This document shows positions 25,374 to 33,380 of a DNA stretch of 57,284 nt, one piece after another. This stretch comes from Alphaproteobacteria bacterium (GTDB taxonomy: Bacteria > Pseudomonadota > Alphaproteobacteria > Micavibrionales > Micavibrionaceae), in contig NVTV01000006.1 of the NCBI GenBank assembly GCA_002401695.1, positions 18,947-76,230 of the forward strand, in the 5' to 3' direction. The translations under genes were made by a program, and so were the position numbers. Every line of letters begins with the position of its first letter. Position 1 is the stretch's first letter. The notes under the pieces are model-generated. The model saw only the letters and a program-made list of their open reading frames with translations, had not been told where the DNA came from and did no database searches.

Positions 25374-26995
25374 TGGAACCACAGGTGCGAAATCTCGTTG
25401 ATATTTCTACCAGTCCGGCAGCTTTAAGGAGCTGTGCAGATCTGGTGCTGGGTAGGGCGCAGTGGGCCACTCAGGTTTTTCAACGCTATGACCGTAGTGC
25501 GACGATGGCCATCGTGGATGCTGTGGCGCAGGCCATACATGATAACGCGCAGAAATATGCCGACTGGGCCGTTGAAGAAACGGGATTTGGTGTCCCTGCC
25601 GATAAAAAGCTGAAAAATGAGCTTTCAGCTTTTCCCCTGGTTGACTACTACCGGGACGAGGATTTTATTAATCCCCAAATTGATATCGGTCGAAAAATCG
25701 TGAAAATCCCCCGGCCCGCAGGTGTGATTGTTGCACTAACGCCAGCGACGAACCCGATCTCGACCATAAATTATAAAATAATCATGGCCTTGATGACCCG
25801 CAACGCGATTGTCATCAGCCCCCATCCCGCAGCACGGGCCTGTTGTGTTGATGCGGCAGAAATGCTTGCCAGGGCCGCGGTTTCGGCGGGCGCTCCTGAT
25901 GGAATAATTCAGATAATTGAACAGCCGAATATTCCTCTGATTGAAGAGTTCATGAAATCACCTAAAACCTCGTTAATTCTTGCGACGGGCGGGGATGCGA
26001 TGGTGCGGGCGGCCTATTCTTCATCAAATCCAGCTATGGGTGTCGGGCCAGGAAATGCCCCCGTTTTTGTGGATAGTAGCGCGGATATTTCCAAAGCTGC
26101 TGAGCGGATTGTGGACAGCAAGAGTTTCGATAATTCGGTTCTTTGCACCAATGAAAGTGTCTTGGTGACACTGACACAAATTGATAAACAACTGAGGCGG
26201 GCCCTGGAAGGATATGGGGCCTATATTTGCTCGGATGAGGAAACGGAAGTACTTCGTCGGTTTCTGTTCCATGCCAAGGGCTTCAATGTAGAAGCGGTGG
26301 GCCGTGATGCGGTTTGGATTGCACAGGAGTGTGGCATTCGGGTGCCGGTAAAGACGCGTATTCTGGTTACGCCGATCACCCAGATTGGGGTTGAGGAAAG
26401 GCTTTCAAAAGAAAAGCTCTGCCCTGTTTTGGCCTATCACGTTGTCCCCAACCGGACGCAGGCCATAGCACAGGCACGTGCCATTCTTCGCCTGACAGGG
26501 GCGGGTCATTCAGCGGCAATTCATGCTACGGATGAGCGTGTAATTATGGAATATGCCTCTACAGTAGAGGTTTACCGAGTGATCGTAAATGCGCCCAGCT
26601 CTCAAGGGTCGGCGGGTTTTCAAACTAACCTTGCTCCGGCCTTTACCATCGGAACCGGCTTTTTTGGACGGAGCTCTATCGGTGAAAATATAGGACCGCA
26701 ACATCTCGTACACTGGACACGCATTGCCTATAATAAGGATCCTTCTGAAACCTTTGGGCATTTTGAAAACCTGGGGCCGGAGTTTGCAGGTCCGTTACCT
26801 CAGGCCCCAGCAGATGGTGTGCCGGGCTCATCGAGTCCAAAGACTATTGTCCCCCCTAACAGTTCTTCAGAATTTACAGGACTAAAATCTTCTGGGCCAA
26901 AGTCTTCTGGGCCAAAACCTTATAGGGAAGAATTTTCTCGGGAAGAATTACGCAAATTGATTGCGGAAGAGCTTCGCGCGGCATTAAAAAGGTAA
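25373..26995 (+). CDS. CoA-acylating aldehyde dehydrogenase with C-terminal encapsulation helix
   Basis: This 540-residue PduP/EutE-type enzyme oxidises an aldehyde to acyl-CoA with NAD+ and CoA. The catalytic Cys is in SFDNSVLCTNE (Cys258), and VGPGNAPVFVD marks the family. After the catalytic domain (about 1-465) there is a Ser/Pro/Gly/Lys linker with KSSGPKSSGPK repeats. The final amphipathic helix SREELRKLIAEELRAALKR (522-540) is the kind that docks cargo onto BMC shells. PduP carries its tag at the N-terminus; here it is at the C-terminus. GGAGG lies 9 bp before the ATG. Propionaldehyde or acetaldehyde is the likely substrate. Confidence 0.93.
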   Translation: MEPQVRNLVDISTSPAALRSCADLVLGRAQWATQVFQRYDRSATMAIVDAVAQAIHDNAQKYADWAVEETGFGVPADKKLKNELSAFPLVDYYRDEDFINPQIDIGRKIVKIPRPAGVIVALTPATNPISTINYKIIMALMTRNAIVISPHPAARACCVDAAEMLARAAVSAGAPDGIIQIIEQPNIPLIEEFMKSPKTSLILATGGDAMVRAAYSSSNPAMGVGPGNAPVFVDSSADISKAAERIVDSKSFDNSVLCTNESVLVTLTQIDKQLRRALEGYGAYICSDEETEVLRRFLFHAKGFNVEAVGRDAVWIAQECGIRVPVKTRILVTPITQIGVEERLSKEKLCPVLAYHVVPNRTQAIAQARAILRLTGAGHSAAIHATDERVIMEYASTVEVYRVIVNAPSSQGSAGFQTNLAPAFTIGTGFFGRSSIGENIGPQHLVHWTRIAYNKDPSETFGHFENLGPEFAGPLPQAPADGVPGSSSPKTIVPPNSSSEFTGLKSSGPKSSGPKPYREEFSREELRKLIAEELRAALKR

Positions 26996-27002
26996 TTTCA
27001 GT

Positions 27003-27614
27003 ATGGCAGACCTACGATCCTTTATTTTTATTGACCAGCTTCAACCCCAGACTTTGGCCTATGTAGCCACATGGATGCGTGGTTTCCTACCCCGGCGGAA
27101 TATGGCAGCACAGATCATTGAGGTTTCCCCGGGGTTGGATATTGAGGCGCTCACAGATGTTGCCTTAAAAGGAGCCGATGTTCGGGCAGGCCTGCTCGTG
27201 GTCGAGCGCCAATTTGGATATCTGGAATTTCATGCCAGTTCGACGGCGGAGGTCAAGGCGGCGGCACAAGCGGTTCTCGATAGTTTGGGGGCTAAGGAAG
27301 AGGACGCGACAAAACCCCAAATATTGGCCTCGAAGATTGTAACCCGCATCGATCACCAACATGCTTTTCTGATTAATCGGAATAAACTTGGTTCGATGAT
27401 TTTGGGAGGAGAATCTCTTTACTTGCTTGAATGCCAACCGGCCTCCTACGCTATTCTTGCCTGCAATGAGGCAGAAAAAAATGCCAACATAAAGGTGATT
27501 GACTACCGGATGGTCGGGGCCAATGGCCGACTTTATTTGTCCGGCGATGAGGCCGAAATTCGTAATGCAAGGGATGCGGCGGAAGCAGCATTACACGCGC
27601 ATGGTGCCAGATAG
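27003..27614 (+). CDS. tandem-domain BMC-T shell protein 1
   Basis: This 203-residue protein contains two BMC domains in one chain, forming trimeric tiles often with a larger gated pore. Domain 1 has VALKGADVRAGLLVVERQFG and domain 2 has ACNEAEKNANIKVIDYRMVG, each at the conserved pore-facing position. Secondary-structure order with an extra N-terminal strand suggests a permuted (EutL/CsoS1D-like) type; this is a visual impression. It is a clear paralogue of the protein at 28655. It starts 8 bp after the dehydrogenase. Confidence 0.9.
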   Translation: MADLRSFIFIDQLQPQTLAYVATWMRGFLPRRNMAAQIIEVSPGLDIEALTDVALKGADVRAGLLVVERQFGYLEFHASSTAEVKAAAQAVLDSLGAKEEDATKPQILASKIVTRIDHQHAFLINRNKLGSMILGGESLYLLECQPASYAILACNEAEKNANIKVIDYRMVGANGRLYLSGDEAEIRNARDAAEAALHAHGAR

Positions 27615-27641
27615 GAAATATTGCCAAATGGAAAGTGTCAA

Positions 27642-28073
27642 ATGAGGAGTGACCTCAGAAATTTAATACGCGAAGTACTCGCAGAAGAATTGGCGGGGAT
27701 GCGGAGTGACGCGGCGGTGCCAGCAGCTCCACAAATTCGCGAAGAAAACGTGTCTATTCTGACGGATGGTGATCTTGCCGCTTTTGTGCGTCGAATTTTG
27801 GATTTGGGTAATGATCATAAGTCCCGTGCGGAGATTGAGGCGGGTCGTCATATTTTTCGCTTAGGAAGCAAGAGTATGTCGCGACCCTCAGTGACGCCCC
27901 ACGATAGCGTTGCAAGTGTGTGTTTTAACCGGGGAATAATATCGGAAAAACAGATCCGGCGTTTGTCTGTCGGAATAACGGTTGTCAAAGTAACCAAGAA
28001 TGTACGTTTCACCCCCTTGGCACAGGACGAGTTGCGCAAGAGGGGAATTAAAGTAGAAAGGGAAAAAACATGA
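27642..28073 (+). CDS. BMC-associated protein with N-terminal encapsulation-like helix, function unknown
   Basis: The ATG at 27642 gives a 143-residue protein that opens with MRSDLRNLIREVLAEEL, an amphipathic helix very like the C-terminal tag of the aldehyde dehydrogenase. A TTG start at 27621 would bury this helix and is less likely. After a Pro/Ala-rich linker comes a domain with DLAAFVRRILDLG, GIISEKQIRRLSVG and VRFTPLAQDELRKRGIKV. The last motif resembles the TPxAxDxxRxxGI pattern near the ends of several microcompartment proteins such as EutT/EutQ-like ones. No catalytic residues are identified. It is probably a core-assembly or cargo protein. Its stop overlaps the BMC-P start (ATGA). 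Confidence 0.75.
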   Translation: MRSDLRNLIREVLAEELAGMRSDAAVPAAPQIREENVSILTDGDLAAFVRRILDLGNDHKSRAEIEAGRHIFRLGSKSMSRPSVTPHDSVASVCFNRGIISEKQIRRLSVGITVVKVTKNVRFTPLAQDELRKRGIKVEREKT

Positions 28074-28312
28074 TCAGAGGGCGAATTACGGGCCGGGTCT
28101 GGTCTTCAAAACATATAGAGACATTACCTGGTGGGGCTCTGCTTGAGGTGGAAGCAGACGGGGGGGCAACCTTCATTGCTTTTGATCCCCTGGGCTGTGA
28201 TATCGGTGAGACGGTTCTGGTGACCCAGGGGTCCGTAGCGGCGGCTTATTTTACCAAAAATAAATCCCCGATAGATGCGTTAATCATCGGGTCAATTGAT
28301 GAAGATGGCTAG
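28070..28312 (+). CDS. BMC-P (EutN/CcmL-type) vertex protein
   Basis: This 80-residue protein matches the EutN/CcmL fold: start MIRGRITGRVWSSKH, then LLEVEADGG, then FDPLGCDIGETVLVTQGS, AAAYFTK and a final IIGSIDE. Such proteins form pentamers that cap the vertices of icosahedral shells, so the locus has all three shell classes needed for a closed compartment. It overlaps the upstream gene by 4 bp. Confidence 0.94.
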   Translation: MIRGRITGRVWSSKHIETLPGGALLEVEADGGATFIAFDPLGCDIGETVLVTQGSVAAAYFTKNKSPIDALIIGSIDEDG

Positions 28313-28348
28313 TACTGGCCAATGAATTATAGAAAAGGAGAAATGTTA

Positions 28349-28633
28349 ATGGCAAATCAAGCAATCGGAATGATTGAAACTCGTGGTTACGTGCCGGCTC
28401 TGGCTTGTGCAGATGCCATGGTGAAATCGGCAAATGTGGAAATCATTGCCCGCAATGAAGTGGGCGGTGGATTGGTGTCCATTGTGGTCAAAGGAGATGT
28501 TGGTGCTGTTAAAGCGGCAACGGAGGCCGGAGTTGAGGCTGCTAATCAGGTGGGCGAAGTTGTGGCTGTTCATGTGATCCCCCGTCCCCATGCCGACCTG
28601 TCAAAACACTTTGGTGCTTTGGGTGGTAAGTAG
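28349..28633 (+). CDS. BMC-H shell protein, copy 2
   Basis: This 94-residue hexamer-forming shell protein is identical to the one at 21924 except Val for Ala at residue 62. The true start is the ATG at 28349: AAGGAG at 28334-28339 is well spaced, and it gives the same N-terminus as copy 1, while an upstream ATG at 28322 would add nine unrelated residues. Similarity continues about 20 bp past the stop to the next ribosome-binding site. Most of the roughly 17 base differences are synonymous and lie in the 3' half. Confidence 0.97.
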   Translation: MANQAIGMIETRGYVPALACADAMVKSANVEIIARNEVGGGLVSIVVKGDVGAVKAATEAGVEAANQVGEVVAVHVIPRPHADLSKHFGALGGK

Positions 28634-28654
28634 TTTTGTATCAGGAGAACTGAC

Positions 28655-29284
28655 ATGACAGAGCTTCGTGTTTATCTGCCAATTAATGATTTGCAGCCAC
28701 AGTTTGCGGCCTATCTCAGTTCGCCTACCAGAGCCCGGGGATATCCGCCTTTTGAGGGGCAGCATAGCTTAATTATAGAGGTGTCCCCGGCCCTTTCCAT
28801 ACATCGGATAATGGATCTTGCCCTTAAGGCATCCCCCGACATGGAGCCTGGTATTTTGTTCACAGAGCGGCAGTTCGGACTTCTTGAGCTTCATTCTTAC
28901 GATAAAGCGGAATTGGAGGCTGCGGGTGGGGCCATTCTGGATGGTATTGGAGCCAAAGCTACTGACCAACTGGCCCCCAGAGTTTTGTACCATGATATTA
29001 TTGAAGATATTTCTGACCAACACGCGATCATCCTTAATCGATCGCGAGATGGCTCTATCCTCGTGCCAGGAGCTTCACTGTTGGTGTATGAAATGGCACC
29101 AGCATTATTTGCTTGTGTCGCCGCGAATGAGGCAGAAAGAGCAGCCCCGATGGCCATTATCAATGATGTTCAGATGATGGGGGCGACAGGTCGGATATTT
29201 ATGTCTGGGGAAACCAGCGACCTGGAAAAGGCACGGGACGCGATTACAAAAACCCTAAAAGAAGTAATAGGGCGTGAGAGTTAG
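28655..29284 (+). CDS. tandem-domain BMC-T shell protein 2
   Basis: This 209-residue two-domain BMC protein is paralogous to 27003 (shared N-terminal strand with xLQPQ, IIEVSP, ALKA/ALKG, TERQFGLLELH and the second-domain AANEAER). It likely forms trimers with a distinct pore. Two different BMC-T proteins in one locus suggest specialised pores, for example for cofactors versus substrates. It ends the shell block; a 246-bp gap follows. Confidence 0.9.
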   Translation: MTELRVYLPINDLQPQFAAYLSSPTRARGYPPFEGQHSLIIEVSPALSIHRIMDLALKASPDMEPGILFTERQFGLLELHSYDKAELEAAGGAILDGIGAKATDQLAPRVLYHDIIEDISDQHAIILNRSRDGSILVPGASLLVYEMAPALFACVAANEAERAAPMAIINDVQMMGATGRIFMSGETSDLEKARDAITKTLKEVIGRES

Positions 29285-29530
29285 GTGCTTCAAGTGAGGT
29301 TGTTGTATTAAATTAGAAGAAGGTTAAATATAAGGATGTTAAAAAAATAGTTGATGAAATCTACGGGATCGGCACTTAGCAGTCCGAGGAAAAATAATTG
29401 ACCCATTTTAAGAACAATCCATAGGGCAATACCCCTATTGGCAACTGAGGTCCCCCCATAAAAGGTGGGTAATTAAGTAAATTAAACAGGTCTTTGTAAT
29501 TTTAAGTCTAACAATGAGGAGTACACTTTA

Positions 29531-30970
29531 ATGTCAATAAAAGATGAATTTCAGAAATATGATGCGCTTGGTCTCGCGGCCCTGGTTAAGAACGGGGACG
29601 TTTCCGCCAGTGAATTAATGGAAGTGGTCATTGGCCGCATTGAAAAGGTCAATCCAGAGCTAAATTTTGTAGCCGTTGATTGCTCCGAACTTGGACGTGA
29701 ACTTGCTAAGGGTGATATACCAGACGGACCGTTTCATGGGGTGCCATATTTTCTAAAGGACCTGTTTACAGATTGGAAAGGCGTGCAATGTAAAAACGGC
29801 ACTATGATGTATAAGGACTATGTCTCCGAACATGACGGTATCACTGTCGAACGGGCCAAGGCGGGAGGATTTATACTCGCTTCCAAAACAACGGTTCCTG
29901 AAATGGGGTGGGCTGCGGCCGGAGAAAATTTAGTCACGGGAAATACCCTCAGTCCTTGGGATGTTACGCGAACACCCGGTGGATCCTCAAGTGGTTCTGC
30001 TGCGGCTGTGGCTGCACGTGTTATTCCAATTGCTAACGGTTCTGATGGCGGCGGGTCTATCCGCTTACCTGCTGCAATGTCGGGACTGGTTGGTCTGAAA
30101 CCATCCCGTGGACGTATCCCTTGGGGGCCTCCCATTTGTGACTTCGGTTATGGCTTTGGAACGGAGGGCTGTGTATCTCTTACAGTGCGTGATACGGCGG
30201 CGTATCTTGATGTGGTGGGGGGCAGTGTTCCAGGAGACCCTTACGCATATCCGTCACCCGAAACCCCTTTCCTTGGTGATAGTATGCGCGATCCCGGGAA
30301 ATTACGTATTGGGTTTACGACGGTCAGCCCTTCGGGTTGTGATGTGTGGGATGATGCTGTCACAGCAGTTCAGAAAACCGTTAAACTCTGTGAGGATCTT
30401 GGACATCACGTCGAGGAAATGTCTTATGACTATGATTTTGAGGCTTTCCAGAATCATATAACGCGTATGTTGGGGGCGACTTATTCCTTGGCTTTCGACA
30501 ATACCGCAGAACTCTTTGGTCGGGAACCTTCTGGGGATGACTTCATGAATTTCATGTATGCCTCTTCAAAAGCAGGTAAAAATCTGACCGGTGCCGATCA
30601 TGCCAGGGACGTAGAGGCCCTAAGAGTTTTTGCCCGTGAAATTGCGGCCCAGACGGTACGCTATGATGTTGTAATCACACCGACCATGGCCATCAAAGCC
30701 CCGAAAATCGGCTGGTGCAATATGACAGACACGCCATACGATGAGTATAACAGAACGGTCCTGGGAGACGTGTGCCCCTTTACCATTCCACATAACTGCT
30801 CTGGTTTGCCCGCGATTTCTCTTCCCCTTGGTTTCAGCGAAACTGATGGCTTGCCAGTGGGTGTTCAATTCGCTGCCGCTCACGGTCGGGATGGTTTGTT
30901 GTTGCGGCTGGCTACTCAAATAGAGAGTGCTGCACCGTGGATTGATCGTTTACCCCCCATTCATGCTTGA
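29531..30970 (+). CDS. amidase-signature hydrolase
   Basis: This 479-residue cytosolic enzyme has the Lys-cisSer-Ser triad of the amidase signature family: Lys76 in YFLKDLF, Ser152 in TPGGSSSGS and nucleophile Ser176 in SDGGGSIRLPA. The spacing is close to that of 6-aminohexanoate cyclic dimer hydrolase (NylA); fatty-acid amide hydrolase belongs to the same family. AGGAG lies 10 bp before the ATG. It comes directly after the shell genes and before a receptor, a CoA ligase and a transporter, so it may split an imported amide into an acid and an amino alcohol (inference). Confidence 0.92.
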   Translation: MSIKDEFQKYDALGLAALVKNGDVSASELMEVVIGRIEKVNPELNFVAVDCSELGRELAKGDIPDGPFHGVPYFLKDLFTDWKGVQCKNGTMMYKDYVSEHDGITVERAKAGGFILASKTTVPEMGWAAAGENLVTGNTLSPWDVTRTPGGSSSGSAAAVAARVIPIANGSDGGGSIRLPAAMSGLVGLKPSRGRIPWGPPICDFGYGFGTEGCVSLTVRDTAAYLDVVGGSVPGDPYAYPSPETPFLGDSMRDPGKLRIGFTTVSPSGCDVWDDAVTAVQKTVKLCEDLGHHVEEMSYDYDFEAFQNHITRMLGATYSLAFDNTAELFGREPSGDDFMNFMYASSKAGKNLTGADHARDVEALRVFAREIAAQTVRYDVVITPTMAIKAPKIGWCNMTDTPYDEYNRTVLGDVCPFTIPHNCSGLPAISLPLGFSETDGLPVGVQFAAAHGRDGLLLRLATQIESAAPWIDRLPPIHA

Positions 30971-31052
30971 TAAAAATATGGCAGGGCCGGAGGTCCAACA
31001 AGGAAATTTTGAGAGTATTAAAATTAGTATAGGGAATAAAAAAGGAAGTAAC

Positions 31053-33320
31053 ATGAGTATTATAACGAAAAAATTTGGAAACAAACGTAAAGTAAAACGC
31101 CAATTATCCTCGGACGGATTACGAACAGGAATAGCTGCTAAGGGGGCTCTTTTGCTTGGTCTGACGACGGCCCTTGTCGCCCCTGAAATGGCTTTGGCAG
31201 AGGCGGCGGCTGAGCGGAATTTTCAAATCGAAGAAATAGTGGTGTCTGCGCGTAAACGGGATGAAAACTTGAAGGATGTGCCGGTTTCTGTGGCGGCTTT
31301 TTCAAGCTCTGCCCTGGAAAAGGGCCGTATTGACAATGTTGAGAAATTGATGGGGACTGTCCCCGGGCTATATTTTTCCTCAAACGTCCTTTCACCGGGT
31401 AAGGATTTCGTCAATCTGGTGATCCGGGGGGTTGGTGCCCTGACGACAGGCTCGCCATCGACAGCCACATTCCTTGATGGTGTTTATATGCCGGCTCTCG
31501 GGTTTGACACTAATTTTCTGGATCTTGAACGAATTGAAATTTTACGGGGACCTCAGGGCACTCTTTTTGGTCGTAACACAGAGGGCGGCGCGCTGAATAT
31601 TGTAACCCGGAAGCCCAGTGAGGAGTTCCGTGCCAAGGTTGCTTTCGAGGCTGATGAATTCAGAACATTTAAAGCACAGGGCATGGTCGGTGGTGCTCTG
31701 AGCGATAAGGTTTTTGTCAATGTTGGAGGAGAATTCACCACCACGGATGGGTATTTAAATGCACCGACGATCTCTGCGCTACTTGATAATGCGACGGGGG
31801 CAAATCGTGATGTCAGTGCGGATGCCTGGAGACGATATTCAGGACGTTTAGCCCTTCGGGTTCTTGCCAGCGACGACCTGGAAATTAATATCTCTATTGA
31901 TGGGTCCAATCGCAAGGGGCTGGACGGGTTGCCGGGTGTACCGCGTGACTGTGGCTGTTACGATGTGTTTAGTGAATTTCTCATTGATAATGAATATACT
32001 AATGTTGGCGGGTCAGCGACGATAGATTATTCGACCAGTTGGGCCGATATTACGTCCATTACGGGTTATCGTAAGTTGACAGCTTTTCTGCCGTTTGATT
32101 TTGACGGTCGAGGGACTATTGTCGACAATATTCATGATCTGCAAACCAATCAAAAACTATTGTCTCAGGAAATTCGGTTTGCGTCTAATAACGAAGACAG
32201 TGACTTGACCTGGATTACCGGTCTCTATGGGTTCAAGGAGGAAAAGAATAGTATTCGCAGCTATTCCCTACCAAACCTTGCCGCATTTCCAAATGGCATT
32301 TTTGTCTATGAACAGGATCAGTTCCTTGATATTGAAGGCTATGCCGCCTTTGGTCAGGCAAGCTATGCTGTCACTGATAAATTAGATGTGACCGTAGGGG
32401 GGCGTTACTCATGGGAGAAAGTAAAGTCTGACTTCGCTCTTGATTTCAATATTCCCAACCTCTTTGGTCCCGGATTGGATTTTGGCCAGACAGGAAGTGA
32501 TTCCGATGCCATTAGCTTCAGTGGTTTTACCCCAATGGCTTCCCTGTCCTATAAGGTAACAGAGGATATTTTGATCTATACGACATTCTCTCGCGGTTTT
32601 AAGGCAGGCGGCTTTCCAACAGCCCCCGTTTTAGAGAGCAATATCTCATTTAAAGCGGAGAAAGCCGATAACTTTGAGATTGGTGTAAAGGCAACGCTCC
32701 TGGATAACAGGTTAACGTTTGATTTTTCAGCCTATCATATCAAACTGATTGATCAGCAAGTTGCTTCAATCATTTTTATCGGTGATAACAATGAGGTTCC
32801 CGTATCAGCAACGTCCAATGCCGGTAAATCCCGTTCACAAGGTTTTGACTTGAGTGTTAAGGCAGCTCCCATAGATGGGTTAATCCTCAATATGAGTGTG
32901 GGTTATGTGGATGCGATCTATCAGGAATATATTGATACGATTGGCACGAACCGTGCGGGAGAAGCATTTCCTTTTGTCCCGAAATGGACAGTTGCATTGG
33001 GCGGAGAATATACCTACCAAATCACGGCGGACTATGATTTGAGCCTGTCCTTATCTTATCGTTATATAGATAAGATTACGTCGGGTGCTGGTGTGGATGT
33101 GGATCTGTCTTTCGACATTGCCTCCTACAGTCTTGTTGATGCGGCCATCGCCTTAGAGGGTGAAAACTGGAGCCTGACACTTTATGCTGATAACCTGGCG
33201 AACAGCTATATAGAAACCAGAGTATTTAACTCTTTCTTTGTCGCACCAGATGGTTTTCACCCCCAATCAATTTTGCTGCCGCCTCGTCGGGTGGGTGTGA
33301 GATTAGCTTTTGAATTTTAA
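31053..33320 (+). CDS. TonB-dependent outer-membrane receptor
   Basis: With the start at ATG 31053 (AAGGAAG 4-5 bp upstream) this is a 755-residue receptor. The frame stays open upstream to 30927, but that would overlap the amidase and precede a clean signal region. It has a long N-terminal basic stretch, a hydrophobic segment ending ALAEAA, the TonB-box-like EEIVVSARKR, a plug with IEILRGPQGTLFGRNTEGGALNIVT, and a barrel ending in Phe (RLAFEF). There is no STN domain. It follows the amidase by 82 bp and probably imports the island's substrate across the outer membrane. Confidence 0.92.
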   Translation: MSIITKKFGNKRKVKRQLSSDGLRTGIAAKGALLLGLTTALVAPEMALAEAAAERNFQIEEIVVSARKRDENLKDVPVSVAAFSSSALEKGRIDNVEKLMGTVPGLYFSSNVLSPGKDFVNLVIRGVGALTTGSPSTATFLDGVYMPALGFDTNFLDLERIEILRGPQGTLFGRNTEGGALNIVTRKPSEEFRAKVAFEADEFRTFKAQGMVGGALSDKVFVNVGGEFTTTDGYLNAPTISALLDNATGANRDVSADAWRRYSGRLALRVLASDDLEINISIDGSNRKGLDGLPGVPRDCGCYDVFSEFLIDNEYTNVGGSATIDYSTSWADITSITGYRKLTAFLPFDFDGRGTIVDNIHDLQTNQKLLSQEIRFASNNEDSDLTWITGLYGFKEEKNSIRSYSLPNLAAFPNGIFVYEQDQFLDIEGYAAFGQASYAVTDKLDVTVGGRYSWEKVKSDFALDFNIPNLFGPGLDFGQTGSDSDAISFSGFTPMASLSYKVTEDILIYTTFSRGFKAGGFPTAPVLESNISFKAEKADNFEIGVKATLLDNRLTFDFSAYHIKLIDQQVASIIFIGDNNEVPVSATSNAGKSRSQGFDLSVKAAPIDGLILNMSVGYVDAIYQEYIDTIGTNRAGEAFPFVPKWTVALGGEYTYQITADYDLSLSLSYRYIDKITSGAGVDVDLSFDIASYSLVDAAIALEGENWSLTLYADNLANSYIETRVFNSFFVAPDGFHPQSILLPPRRVGVRLAFEF

Positions 33321-33326
33321 GTTTAT

Positions 33327-33357
33327 TCCCTGCGCCGTCTTTAGGGCGGGGCAGGGA
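33327..33357 (+). terminator. hairpin between receptor and acyl-CoA synthetase
   Basis: TCCCTGC pairs with GCAGGGA, and after one mismatch an inner GC-rich stem continues around a short loop. It begins 6 bases after the receptor stop and has no T-run. It may act as a partial terminator or mRNA stabiliser that lowers downstream expression relative to the receptor. Confidence 0.4.
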
Positions 33358-33380
33358 GCTTTCGTTTGAGGACGGTGCAT

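Noticed and set aside
26820..26930. Short repeats in the aldehyde dehydrogenase tail as a CRISPR or mobile repeat
   Set aside because: They are codon repeats of a Ser/Gly/Pro/Lys linker within an intact frame.
27621..27641. TTG start for the BMC-associated protein
   Set aside because: It adds seven residues before a typical targeting helix; the ATG at 27642 is the better start.
21924..29284. Reading the locus as a Pdu or Eut microcompartment
   Set aside because: No diol dehydratase, ethanolamine ammonia-lyase, reactivase or cobalamin genes; the kinase plus PLP lyase pair fits the RMM type instead.
29531..30970. Amidase as a cobalamin aminopropanol-amide cleaving enzyme
   Set aside because: Aminopropanol is part of cobalamin, but known corrinoid amidohydrolases (CbiZ) are another family and the receptor shows no BtuB-like feature; there is no support beyond the shared moiety.
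30927..31052. Upstream start for the BMC-island receptor
   Set aside because: It would overlap the amidase end and place 42 unrelated residues before the signal region; ATG 31053 has a good ribosome-binding site.
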